From positions 1-64,000 of the forward strand of contig JAHHGX010000001.1 of the NCBI GenBank assembly GCA_019359675.1: DNA of 64,000 bases. Direction: 5' to 3'. The notes beneath the pieces were generated by a model. It was not told where the DNA came from and ran no database searches. It was given only the letters and a program-made list of their open reading frames with translations. Source of the stretch: Calothrix sp. FI2-JRJ7 (lineage in GTDB: Bacteria; Cyanobacteriota; Cyanobacteriia; Cyanobacteriales; Nostocaceae). A program made the translations under genes and the position numbers. Below are positions 55,234 to 64,000 of the stretch, piece by piece (position 1 is the stretch's first letter; each line of letters begins with the position of its first letter).

Positions 55234-55413
55234 TCAATCAGGTGTTTGATTGGTAATGTATTCCTCGACGCTTTGACTCAAACTTTGTACAGAACTGCCA
55301 ATTTGGGAAATTTTACGCTGTACTTGTGCCAGTAGTAAAACAGCCGTCTGTAATTCATTAAGGGTTTCAGCCATTGCGTCGCGGTATTGAGACTCAAATT
55401 CTTGTACGTTCAT
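55234..55413 (-). CDS. Small helical protein (59 aa)
   Basis: A short frame encodes 59 residues, MNVQEFESQYRDAMAETLNE... KISQIGSSVQSLSQSVEEY, one long amphipathic helix. A ribosome binding site (GAGG) lies 8 bases before the ATG, and the stop TGA is followed by an in-frame TAA. It converges on the response regulator, with 21 bases between stops. I recognise the build of small coiled-coil proteins common in cyanobacteria, not a named family. Coiled-coil self-association is plausible. Confidence 0.7.
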   Translation of the reverse strand: MNVQEFESQYRDAMAETLNELQTAVLLLAQVQRKISQIGSSVQSLSQSVEEYITNQTPD

Positions 55414-55743
55414 GGAAGTATCCTCACATTCAACTTATTTGTCGCTGTATTCAAGATAAACGTTGAGTATGAATATATAAATCCGTTGAACCGCCGAATC
55501 ACAAAGTTTTTCGCCAATTTCCGAAATCCCCACTAGACATAGCAATATATTTATTTTGTTTTGACAAGAAAATATAAACAAACGTCCCTATATTACTAAG
55601 TTACCAACAATATTGCACTATGCAGACCTTCAGGTTGGCACCTGACTGCTAGCAAGTGACTGTACTTTAAAAATACTGACATTAGTTTACGAAATCTTTG
55701 ACAAGCCAGCAACTCTAATATAAAGTTAGTTACCCAAATTAGT
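55414..55743. other. Divergent intergenic region, no gene supported
   Basis: Region between the small helical protein and the KdpD-like gene, 330 bp, AT-rich. I saw no structure to report. Confidence 0.5.
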
Positions 55744-56868
55744 ATGTATCATTCCTCAGCCTCCCCTTCCCCTAACAATACGTACATTAGTTCTGCTCGA
55801 CGCGGTAAGCATAAAATTTTTATTGGAATGGCGCCTGGTGTAGGCAAAACCTATAAAATGCTTGAAGAAGCGCATCAACTCAAAGCAGAAGGAATTGATG
55901 TAGTTGTTGGTATTCTTGAAACCCACGGACGTAAAGAAACAGCTGAAAAAGCGACTGGACTCGAAACAATTCAACGCAAAGCTATTTTTTACCAAAACGT
56001 CACATTAGAAGAGTTTGACACCAATGCAGTTTTAGAACGCTGCCCACAACTAGTTTTAGTAGACGAACTAGCTCATACCAACGTCCCTGGTTCAGTGCGC
56101 GAAAAGCGTTACCAAGATGTAGAAGTTATTTTACAAGCAGGAATAGACGTTTACTCAACTGTTAATATTCAACACTTAGAAAGCTTAAATGACTTAGTAG
56201 CAAGGATTACAGGTGTTGTAGTTCGCGAACGTATCCCCGACCGTCTACTCGATGAAGCTAATGCAGTGGTAGTAATAGATGTCACACCAGAAACTTTAGA
56301 AGAAAGACTACGAGAAGGCAAAATTTACAGACTTGATAAAATTGAGCAGTCACTAGAGAATTTTTTCCAGCGACGTAATTTAATTGCACTGCGAGAACTC
56401 GCGTTACGGGAAGTTGCAGATACAGTAGAAGACGATGGAAACGCTTCTAACTTAACTGGGCAAAGCTGTAATATCCACGAAAGAGTTTTAGTTTGTATTT
56501 CGACGTATCCCAATTCTATGCAATTATTACGTCGCGGTGCCAGAATTGCCAGCTATATGAATGCACCTTTGTACGCAGTATTTGTTGCAGACCCAGACCG
56601 TTTTTTAAGCAAGGAAGAAAGTTTACATGTAGAAACTTGTGAAAAACTCTGTAAAGAATTTGGTGGTGAATTCGTCAAAGTCAACAGTCATAGTGTAGCT
56701 GGAGAAATAGCCAAAATAGCATCTGACCTTCACATTACTCAAATAGTTATTGGTGAAAGCCAACAGTCAGGGTGGAATCGATTTTTTAAACGTTCTTTCA
56801 CACAACGCTTAATGGAATTAATACGACACCAAAATATAGACCTACACATCATCGCTACCGAAAAATAA
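55744..56868 (+). CDS. KdpD N-terminal protein (sensor plus Usp domains, no kinase)
   Basis: The 374-residue protein matches the N-terminal part of KdpD: KIFIGMAPGVGKTYKMLEEA (Walker A, near residue 25), ILETHGRKET, LVLVDELAHTNVPGS (Walker B), IDVYSTVNIQHLESLND. It then has a universal-stress-like domain (residues about 244-374; VLVCISTYPNSMQLLRRG, VIGESQQSGWNRFFKRS). The histidine kinase half is absent, as in other cyanobacterial KdpD-like proteins. No kdpFABC gene is adjacent, so its link to K+ uptake is inferred from the family only. Confidence 0.9.
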   Translation: MYHSSASPSPNNTYISSARRGKHKIFIGMAPGVGKTYKMLEEAHQLKAEGIDVVVGILETHGRKETAEKATGLETIQRKAIFYQNVTLEEFDTNAVLERCPQLVLVDELAHTNVPGSVREKRYQDVEVILQAGIDVYSTVNIQHLESLNDLVARITGVVVRERIPDRLLDEANAVVVIDVTPETLEERLREGKIYRLDKIEQSLENFFQRRNLIALRELALREVADTVEDDGNASNLTGQSCNIHERVLVCISTYPNSMQLLRRGARIASYMNAPLYAVFVADPDRFLSKEESLHVETCEKLCKEFGGEFVKVNSHSVAGEIAKIASDLHITQIVIGESQQSGWNRFFKRSFTQRLMELIRHQNIDLHIIATEK

Positions 56869-57125
56869 CGCGCTCTTGTAGCACAGGTCAAAAAGCCTGT
56901 GCAATGCAGTTTTCTAACATATGAATCATTATTTTTATACTGCAAACGGGTAAAATATAAACATTATGTCATGCTGAGGAACGTTAACGCAGTTTTCCCG
57001 CAGGGTAGCATCTTAAAATTATAACTTTGTTTAAAAGTAAAGTTCTAACCCATTTTGAGTATACCCAGAGACACAGAGAACACAGAGTTAGAAAAACTTT
57101 ACCACAAAGTACATAAAGGAATACT

Positions 57126-57380
57126 TCAAAAGTACTTTTTTTCAAATTCATCTAAATCAACATAAATTAAATTGCCTTTCTCAACGTTTTCAATAGCTTT
57201 AAGAAGACGTGCTTTATTTGCCTCAGATTTGAATAAATAAGTAGTTGCATCTTCTTCAATTTTTTTTTCAAATAATACAATAACTTCTACAACAGTTCCT
57301 TCTGGAAGTTCTTTGACAAATAATTCTATTTTCCCATCTTTTCCGACCACAGCTTTTTGCTTAATTACATTCAGCATCAT
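57126..57380 (-). CDS. Orphan antitoxin-like protein
   Basis: The 84-residue protein (MLNVIKQKAVVGKDGKIELF, PEGTVVEVIVLFEKK, then NKARLLKAIENVEKG) resembles antitoxins that in cyanobacteria precede a YoeB/Txe-type toxin gene. Downstream on the minus strand (below 57126) I found no toxin frame, so the antitoxin is alone. Two ATGs lie at the start (57378-57380 and 57375-57377). It may counteract a toxin encoded elsewhere or be a relic. The family match is by pattern only. Confidence 0.65.
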   Translation of the reverse strand: MMLNVIKQKAVVGKDGKIELFVKELPEGTVVEVIVLFEKKIEEDATTYLFKSEANKARLLKAIENVEKGNLIYVDLDEFEKKYF

Positions 57381-57543
57381 CTTACTAGAGTTAATGTACT
57401 ACATACTTAAGAACGGTAGGCTGGAAATAGTTGCAATGTTAATCAGTAATATCTTGTGGGAACACTATATTAAGCGCGACTGGTACTGCCACTTTTAATT
57501 AAACATAGTATTACCAAATGGCGCCTTCTTAAATTTTACTCAT

Positions 57544-58716
57544 ATGGAGAAAATCGTGGTTCCAGCTTTAACTGTAAGTTTTGCTCTTACTGATTGGGTT
57601 GTCAAGGGTTTGGAGAATGGCACTTTTGAGCGTGTTGGTGGTGTAATAAGAGAAGTCGCAACTAAAAAAGTTGTTGGTTGGTTAAGAGAGATTAGCTCCG
57701 CGAACCCTTATCAAAAATTTACTGAGATTGAGAATCAATTAGGAGCAGTTCAAAATGGGTTGAAATTAACTCAAGGAATGTTACAACTATCAACTGCGGC
57801 TAGCCTTCTTAGTCTAGGTGTTTCTGTTATGGGCTTTGCTGTAATAACACAACGCCTAAATGATTTAGAGCAACGCCTTCGAGAAACACAAGCTTCAGTA
57901 GAAAAAATTAATCACAAGATTGATATCAGCTTCTATGCCAATTTCCGCGCAGCGTTAGATTTGGCAGTGAATGCTTTTACAATGAGTAATGCTGAGAACC
58001 GTCGTAGTAGTGCTTTGCAAGCCGTAAACCGTTTTGTAGAAGCAGAGCATATCTATCAAGAATTAACTATTAATGAGATTAATCAAAAAAGTCAAATAGC
58101 GGATGAATATATACTAACCCTAACTCTTGCTTATTTATCTGAAGCTCGCTGCTATTTAGAGTTAGAAGAGTATAATACAGCGCTTCGCCGTATTCAGGAA
58201 GGGTCAAAAGTTGTACGTTCACATATTCATAGATATGTCGATGTTTTGTTGACTAGCAATCCTGCCGTTTATTTACAACCGCAATTTAAAGGCAAGATAG
58301 ATCTACGAAGATTAACTAGAGTTTATAAATGGATAAGTCCTAGCTGGAATGAAAATGCTGTATTTGAATTGCAACGCGAAAATCTTATCACATTTTCTCA
58401 AGACCCTAACAAGTGGGTTGAGTCTCTACCAGCAGCTATTTGGGATTCAAAGGTAGATTGGGCAGGAAAAGCATTTTGGGAAGGCCCTAAACCAAATATA
58501 TACGCTCGTCTTCCTCAAGTTTTTGAATCTATCGAATCAATGGTTGAGACAAATGAACGTTTTGAAGTTTATCAGGAAGAAATACAAGCTATATCAAGAC
58601 TTGGAATTAAATTTGATGAGTGGTCAAAGTTATACCCTAGCAAAGAGAATCAACCAGATAAAGCTAAAGTTATGTTCATTATCCCAAATTATACAGTCGA
58701 GGCGCCTGTTGTATAA
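57544..58716 (+). CDS. Unrecognised protein with membrane helix and helical repeats
   Basis: The 390-residue protein has three visible parts. Residues 1-75 are mixed (SFALTDWVVKGLENGTFER). Residues 79-104 (LQLSTAASLLSLGVSVMGFAVI) form a hydrophobic helix, followed by a short coiled coil (LNDLEQRLRETQASVEKINHK). Residues about 130-250 are helical and look like degenerate TPR repeats (EYILTLTLAYLSEARCYLELE, EEYNTALRRIQEG). The C-terminal 140 residues are Trp-rich without motif. I do not recognise the family. It sits between an orphan antitoxin and a ParE module, in an accessory stretch. It has no strong ribosome binding site. A membrane-acting effector is possible but unproven. Confidence 0.6.
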   Translation: MEKIVVPALTVSFALTDWVVKGLENGTFERVGGVIREVATKKVVGWLREISSANPYQKFTEIENQLGAVQNGLKLTQGMLQLSTAASLLSLGVSVMGFAVITQRLNDLEQRLRETQASVEKINHKIDISFYANFRAALDLAVNAFTMSNAENRRSSALQAVNRFVEAEHIYQELTINEINQKSQIADEYILTLTLAYLSEARCYLELEEYNTALRRIQEGSKVVRSHIHRYVDVLLTSNPAVYLQPQFKGKIDLRRLTRVYKWISPSWNENAVFELQRENLITFSQDPNKWVESLPAAIWDSKVDWAGKAFWEGPKPNIYARLPQVFESIESMVETNERFEVYQEEIQAISRLGIKFDEWSKLYPSKENQPDKAKVMFIIPNYTVEAPVV

Positions 58717-58860
58717 TGCGAACAAAATACTTCTACCTCGAAATCTTCTAACCCTGTAATGCGACTTTTCAAAAAATAAATTATTAAATCTATCTTAATT
58801 CGAATTTTTTAACTTCTGAAGGCACAACTAATTATTGTGCCTCTAAAACTTAAATAATTA

Positions 58861-59157
58861 TTAACTTCTATTACGCCAGTACTTTGGCTTACGCTTGTTA
58901 TGTGCTACTGCCAAAATACGAATTTGATTGTCTTCAAGAACACTATATATTAAAGAGTATGGAAATTTAGGCACAATGAAACGACGAACCGAATCTTCAA
59001 TTGTTGATCCTATCTCTGGATAACGTATTATTAAGTTAATTGCTTTTTGTACCTCATCTAAATATTCAAGCCCTAATCCTCTTGTTTGTTCGTCATAAAA
59101 TGATGCACTTTCAAGTAACTCTTGTTCTGCTAGCGCGTTAAATAAACCTGTTTTCAT
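58861..59157 (-). CDS. ParE/RelE-type toxin
   Basis: The 98-residue protein has the family pattern AEQELLESASFYDEQTRGLGLEY, then YPEIGSTIEDSVRRFIVPKFPYSLIYSV and a basic tail ending NKRKPKYWRNRS. ParE toxins poison gyrase, RelE toxins cut mRNA; the sequence favours the ParE side but does not decide. The start overlaps the upstream antitoxin stop (ATGA), so the two are co-translated. Confidence 0.88.
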   Translation of the reverse strand: MKTGLFNALAEQELLESASFYDEQTRGLGLEYLDEVQKAINLIIRYPEIGSTIEDSVRRFIVPKFPYSLIYSVLEDNQIRILAVAHNKRKPKYWRNRS

Positions 59158-59384
59158 TGTAAAGATGCACGAATTCTTTCAAATACTTCCTCAGCAGGAA
59201 TACCTACAAGTTGACCATTATCCATTTGCTTATTACGAAATTTAGCTTCTTCCGCCCATATTTGAGCTACTTCTGGCTCTATTTCAATTTCTTGTCCTAA
59301 ATGTTCGACTAACCGGGCTAGTAATAAGGCCTGAGAATCTTTTGGAAGTGCAAGAACTTCGGCTTCAAGCTGTTCGAGTGTCAT
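59154..59384 (-). CDS. Addiction-module antitoxin, partner of the ParE-like toxin
   Basis: The 76-residue protein reads LEQLEAEVLALPKDSQALLLARLVEHL, a pattern common in the addiction module antitoxin family paired with ParE/RelE toxins. The C-terminal half EEVFERIRASLQ is helical. It directly precedes and overlaps the toxin gene by four bases. The module appears intact. Confidence 0.85.
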   Translation of the reverse strand: MTLEQLEAEVLALPKDSQALLLARLVEHLGQEIEIEPEVAQIWAEEAKFRNKQMDNGQLVGIPAEEVFERIRASLQ

Positions 59385-59524
59385 AAGTTTTCCTGCATCT
59401 GTTTGAATATAACACGTCTATTATACCCCGTTGATTTTTTGGAGAACGTCAGCAAGCAAGTTTGTTAGTAAGTTGCCTTTTATTACTAAATTTTTATATT
59501 GGGCGCCATAATAAAAAGAATCAA

Positions 59525-59552
59525 TGGGCGGGCAGGGATGCCCGCTCCACAA
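59525..59552. repeat. GGGCGGGCAGGGATGCCCGCTCCAC repeat
   Basis: GCGGGCA/TGCCCGC arms with the tail CCACAAGA lie just after chlN. A related copy at 50089-50119 forms the tail of the WD40 remnant. Confidence 0.6.
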
Positions 59553-59583
59553 GATTTGTTACATAGTAAAGATTAAGATTTGT

Positions 59584-61037
<1,454 letters not shown>

Positions 61038-61057
61038 ATGTTTACAACTCCTAACTC

Positions 61058-61085
61058 GTACAGACGCGATTAATCGCGTCTCTAC
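61058..61085. repeat. GTACAGACGCGATTAATCGCGTCTCTAC palindrome
   Basis: This near-perfect palindrome (AGACGCGATT core) lies 14 bases after the DUF5331 stop. It belongs to the GTAGAGAC-type hairpins seen at 17948 and 29277. Confidence 0.75.
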
Positions 61086-61098
61086 CAACTCCTAACTT

Positions 61099-61860
61099 TT
61101 ATCCGTTGGGGAAAAGACGAGCTATTTCTGAGTCTTCTTCAAAACTAACGCCGAAATCCCCATCTTCGCTTTGCTGAGTTTTTGTTTCCTCACTCCAAAC
61201 GTCCATTAACACGTCGCTAAATCCGTGGTCGTCGTCTGAAGTGTTAAGGTCTTCAAGTTCGTTGTAACTATCATTTTTTAGTGGCAAATCACTGTCAAAA
61301 GAGATATCACCACCAAAATCGTCGTCTGATAATACTGAAGACAATTTTTGTGCTGTTTCTTCTACGTTGGCGCCAACACCATTTAAAGACATGGTATGTA
61401 TTTCACTGGTATCAACAGCATCGATTGAGAAACTATTCCTAACTGTTCCTGTTTCAAAGCCACTGGTAAGAATTCCTGCTGCATCATCAACGTCAATTGA
61501 TTGGCTTTCTTGTTCAGCCAACGATTCTTCAATTGATTCGTTTATAACCATATCGCTATCTTGCTGATAAGGTATGGAATGATTACCTAGTGCAACATTT
61601 GGGTCGAAGTGTAAACCTAGTACTTCGACGAGGGTATCGGCATCTGGGTTCAATTTTGAAAAGGGTAACATCAACTGAGCTAATTTCGGCTCTAGCGCGT
61701 TTGCTACGCCCAAAATCAGGTAACTTGATGGACGTTTGCCACCATCAGGTGTGTAAACCGATTCAACTTGCATCTGCAAGCTTATCCATTCACGGTTAGC
61801 CTGAAAAAATTGCAACCACTTCTGTTTCAACGATTCTGTAAAACTGTAAAAGAATGCCAT
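61099..61860 (-). CDS. DUF5331 protein between chlL and chlN
   Basis: The 253-residue protein has a helical N-terminal domain (FFYSFTESLKQKWLQFFQAN, then LILGVANALEPKLAQLMLPF) that matches DUF5331. The remainder is acidic and low-complexity (DDFGGDISFDSDLPL; DDDHGF). It lies between chlL and chlN, a position shared by many cyanobacteria, so a role in making or regulating the dark protochlorophyllide reductase is likely but unproven. No signal or membrane helix. Confidence 0.85.
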   Translation of the reverse strand: MAFFYSFTESLKQKWLQFFQANREWISLQMQVESVYTPDGGKRPSSYLILGVANALEPKLAQLMLPFSKLNPDADTLVEVLGLHFDPNVALGNHSIPYQQDSDMVINESIEESLAEQESQSIDVDDAAGILTSGFETGTVRNSFSIDAVDTSEIHTMSLNGVGANVEETAQKLSSVLSDDDFGGDISFDSDLPLKNDSYNELEDLNTSDDDHGFSDVLMDVWSEETKTQQSEDGDFGVSFEEDSEIARLFPNG

Positions 61861-61889
61861 ATAGCCCCATCCCGAAAAGAAATAATGAT

Positions 61890-62756
61890 TTATACAATCA
61901 TCAAGTCTAATTGCTCTTCCGGATTAGTGACTGCGGGTTTACCCGGATTTAAGTAAAAATCTGATAACAAAGAGAATAAATCTCTATCTTGAGCATCGTT
62001 AGGCACAACTCCTTCCGGACGCGCTAAAATTTGGTCGGCGATGCTGAGATAGTAGTCACACACGTAATTTAACGAGGGGTCATGTTCTGCCATCTCGAAT
62101 AATGTTTTACCTTTAACACGCGAAACGCGAATGTCTTCTATCAATGGCAAAACTTCCAAAACTGGCATGGGCACTGCTTCGATGTACTTCTCTATCAAAT
62201 CCCGCTTGCTGGTACGATTACCAATCAACCCTGCTAAACGCAATGGGTGGGTGCGGGCTTTTTCACGTACCGAAGCAGCAATGCGATTAGCTGCAAACAA
62301 TGCGTCAAAACCGTTGTCTGTAACAATCATACAGTAGTCAGCATAGTTTAAAGGCGCCGCAAAACCACCACAAACTACGTCACCAAGAACATCAAACAAA
62401 ATGACATCGTATTCATCAAAGGCATTCAGTTCTTTCAGTAATTTCACTGTCTCCCCAACTACGTAACCGCCACATCCCGCGCCTGCTGGTGGCCCACCTG
62501 CTTCAACACAATCTACACCACCGTAACCCTTATAAATTACATCCTCGGGCCAAACGTCTTCGTAGTGATAGTCTTTTTCTTGCAGTGTATCAATTATTGT
62601 TGGAATTAAGAATCCAGTTAGAGTGAATGTACTATCGTGTTTTGGGTCACAGCCTATTTGTAATACCTTTTTACCCCGCTTGGCTAGGGCGACAGAAATA
62701 TTACAACTAGTTGTAGATTTACCGATGCCACCTTTTCCATAAACTGCTAGTTTCAC
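61890..62756 (-). CDS. chlL: Light-independent protochlorophyllide reductase iron-sulfur ATPase
   Basis: The 289-residue ChlL is the NifH-like reductase of the dark pathway. It has the P-loop [15 protein letters not shown] and two cluster ligands, Cys95 (AGAGCGGY) and Cys129 (LGDVVCGG). I chose the GTG at 62754-62756, giving VKLAVYG, where the family normally has MKLAVYG; an AGAGG lies seven bases upstream. The frame continues 43 codons further to a TTG, but no ATG occurs in that extension, and its residues ([15 protein letters not shown]) are not part of the family. It is first in the chlL-DUF5331-chlN unit. Confidence 0.95.
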   Translation of the reverse strand: MKLAVYGKGGIGKSTTSCNISVALAKRGKKVLQIGCDPKHDSTFTLTGFLIPTIIDTLQEKDYHYEDVWPEDVIYKGYGGVDCVEAGGPPAGAGCGGYVVGETVKLLKELNAFDEYDVILFDVLGDVVCGGFAAPLNYADYCMIVTDNGFDALFAANRIAASVREKARTHPLRLAGLIGNRTSKRDLIEKYIEAVPMPVLEVLPLIEDIRVSRVKGKTLFEMAEHDPSLNYVCDYYLSIADQILARPEGVVPNDAQDRDLFSLLSDFYLNPGKPAVTNPEEQLDLMIV

Positions 62757-63119
62757 GTCTTTACCTCTTAATTCTTGTTTATAAAACTTTGTGTCTTGAA
62801 GCTTTGATGGTTCATGAGTGTCATTATTGTTCAATTCACTCAGGAAATAAAGAGACTTGCTCTGTGAATAGTAGTCTAATTCCAAGTGCTTGTACTCATT
62901 CGCTTCTCTTTTGTCACATATCTTCTTAAATTAAGCGAATAAGGTTACAAAATGTTTTTAAAGTATCTTTATATTATGTATTTTATAAAAATAGTTACAA
63001 TAGACAAAATCGTAAAGCCCGTAACATAAAAGCCTTTTAGACTTATATATTTGGGATGATAGTGTGGGTAATAGTGATGAGAATGCAGTGAGTGTAAATA
63101 ATTATCACAATTAATCTGA
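62757..63119. other. Leader of the chlL operon
   Basis: The AT-rich region upstream of the GTG start includes the in-frame extension of chlL (to 62885) and should contain the operon promoter. I could not place a -10/-35 pair with confidence. Confidence 0.5.
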
Positions 63120-63386
63120 CTAGCCTGCTCCCAGTATTTCTTCATCTGCGCCTATGTCTTCCAGAGTTTGCCAACCTGGGCGCCAAAGTTCTTGGTCTTG
63201 TAATATTGCTGCGTTAGTCCAGAACCGAACGTTCGGGTCACAAGATGAAACCATTTCGGCATAAACCCATTTTCCCTGGTTTTTACGGTTGACAACTTCA
63301 AAATGGCGCCAACCATCAACTTTTTTTTGTGCCGTCCATTTTGAACCGAGTAAATACGGAAACTTTTGTTTTTTTGATTTAGGCAT
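63120..63386 (-). CDS. TIGR02450 Trp-rich protein
   Basis: The 88-residue protein is a small Trp/Lys-rich domain: FPYLLGSKWTAQKKVDGWRHFEVVNRKNQGKWVYAE, and LWRPGWQTLED near the C-terminus, which fits TIGR02450. Members occur in cyanobacteria and some proteobacteria with unknown function. The protein is cytosolic and monocistronic. The start ATG is at 63384-63386. Confidence 0.9.
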   Translation of the reverse strand: MPKSKKQKFPYLLGSKWTAQKKVDGWRHFEVVNRKNQGKWVYAEMVSSCDPNVRFWTNAAILQDQELWRPGWQTLEDIGADEEILGAG

Positions 63387-63578
63387 AATTACTTAAATTT
63401 TGGCTCAAAAATTTTATTAATAAATATTAAGTATTATTAATTATAGTAAAGAATGGTCGCTATGCGGGTGGGCAATCACCACTAAAGAAAATTTAGATAT
63501 ACACAAACAATATATAAGTTAAGCACTAGAGGTTGATTATTAGGTACGATAACTGCGATATCTATTTCTGTGCCGTTT

Positions 63579-64000
63579 ATGAGCAGTTCCCCTACCACTT
63601 TAAAAGTTTCTTCTGAATCTACTACAGTTAACTGGTCTTCATTACTTCAACAAATTCTCGACCATCAATCATTATCGCGCCAACAAGCTGTTGAGTTGAT
63701 GCAGGGCTGGTTGAACGAAGCTATACCCCTAGAATTATCAGGAGCAATATTAATTGGACTTCAAGCCAAGGGTGTGTCTTGCGACGAATTAGCAGGAATG
63801 GCGCAGGTGCTACAATCTCTGTCGGTGAGCGAAGGGTCAATAGAAGCTACAACTACTCCTTTAATTGATACTTGTGGCACTGGAGGTGATGGCGCCTCTA
63901 CATTTAATATTTCTACGGCGGTAGCATTTGTTGCAGCAGCGGCAGGTGTGCGAGTTGCTAAACATGGTAATCGCTCCGCATCAAGTCGAGTTGGCAGCGC
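63579..64000 (+). CDS. trpD: Anthranilate phosphoribosyltransferase TrpD, N-terminal part
   Basis: The frame starts with ATG at 63579 and runs to the window end (about 140 codons). It reads [20 protein letters not shown], then [19 protein letters not shown], the GTGGDGxxTFNIS motif that binds PRPP, and [13 protein letters not shown]. This is TrpD, which transfers the phosphoribosyl group to anthranilate in tryptophan synthesis. The rest lies beyond the right edge. The first 20 residues ([14 protein letters not shown]) are a variable leader. Confidence 0.97.
   Translation, partial: MSSSPTTLKVSSESTTVNWSSLLQQILDHQSLSRQQAVELMQGWLNEAIPLELSGAILIGLQAKGVSCDELAGMAQVLQSLSVSEGSIEATTTPLIDTCGTGGDGASTFNISTAVAFVAAAAGVRVAKHGNRSASSRVGS

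Overview
The window is a stretch of cyanobacterial chromosome. The diagnostic genes are chlL, a DUF5331 gene and chlN (dark-operative protochlorophyllide reductase), menD and menB (phylloquinone), a tandem PspA/Vipp1 pair, a DUF92/VTE6-type phytyl-phosphate kinase, a TIGR02450 Trp-rich protein and a DciA-like protein with a zinc ribbon. The DNA is AT-rich, gene-sparse, and full of short hairpin repeats and heptanucleotide tracts, as in large filamentous cyanobacteria. I cannot fix the genus. The usual cyanobacterial palindrome HIP1 (GCGATCGC) was not noticed anywhere. Instead GGCGCC occurs about 115 times (counted by eye), against about 4 expected at roughly 40% GC, so this genome appears to use an alternate highly iterated palindrome.

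Layout. 0-1.5 kb: a gene tail, a truncated vapC with its antitoxin, and a GNAT acetyltransferase. 1.7-5.5 kb: a three-gene molybdenum hydroxylase operon of PaoABC type. 5.6-9.9 kb: hydrogenase maturation genes hypB, hypA and hypE, a broken MoxR-like ATPase and a REC-PAS-GGDEF protein. 10.4-15 kb: folB, menD, a LOG protein, a methyltransferase and menB. 15-24.7 kb: DciA-like protein, SPOR-like membrane protein, PspA, Vipp1, small cyanobacterial proteins, a J-domain protein, an alcohol dehydrogenase, a zinc-ribbon miniprotein and a glycosyltransferase. 25-27.7 kb: xthA, a PIN toxin with its antitoxin, and an atypical SDR.

27.8-39.8 kb looks like a type I secretion/protease region: an HlyD adaptor, two subtilases and a calpain-family protease (none with an obvious Sec signal), a VTE6-like gene, a SurA-type PPIase overlapping an HlyB-like ABC exporter. 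The exporter's C39-like domain has lost its catalytic residues. 40-45 kb: azoreductase, then a possible defence cassette (frameshifted DUF262/DUF1524 nuclease, NERD-helicase and a broken antitoxin-like gene). 45-56.9 kb: metH, amidase, an AIM24/WD40 chimeric pseudogene, a MITE, a DUF488 pseudogene, thioredoxin, aminotransferase, PEP-CTERM protein, response regulator and a lone KdpD N-terminal protein. 57-59.4 kb: an orphan antitoxin, an unrecognised membrane/coiled-coil protein and a ParE/antitoxin pair. 59.5-64 kb: chlN, DUF5331, chlL, the Trp-rich protein and the start of trpD, cut by the window edge.

Five genes carry frameshifts or internal stops (MoxR-like, DUF262, antitoxin-like, AIM24/WD40, DUF488), most in the accessory 40-52 kb part. 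No tRNA, rRNA, CRISPR array or complete insertion sequence was recognised.
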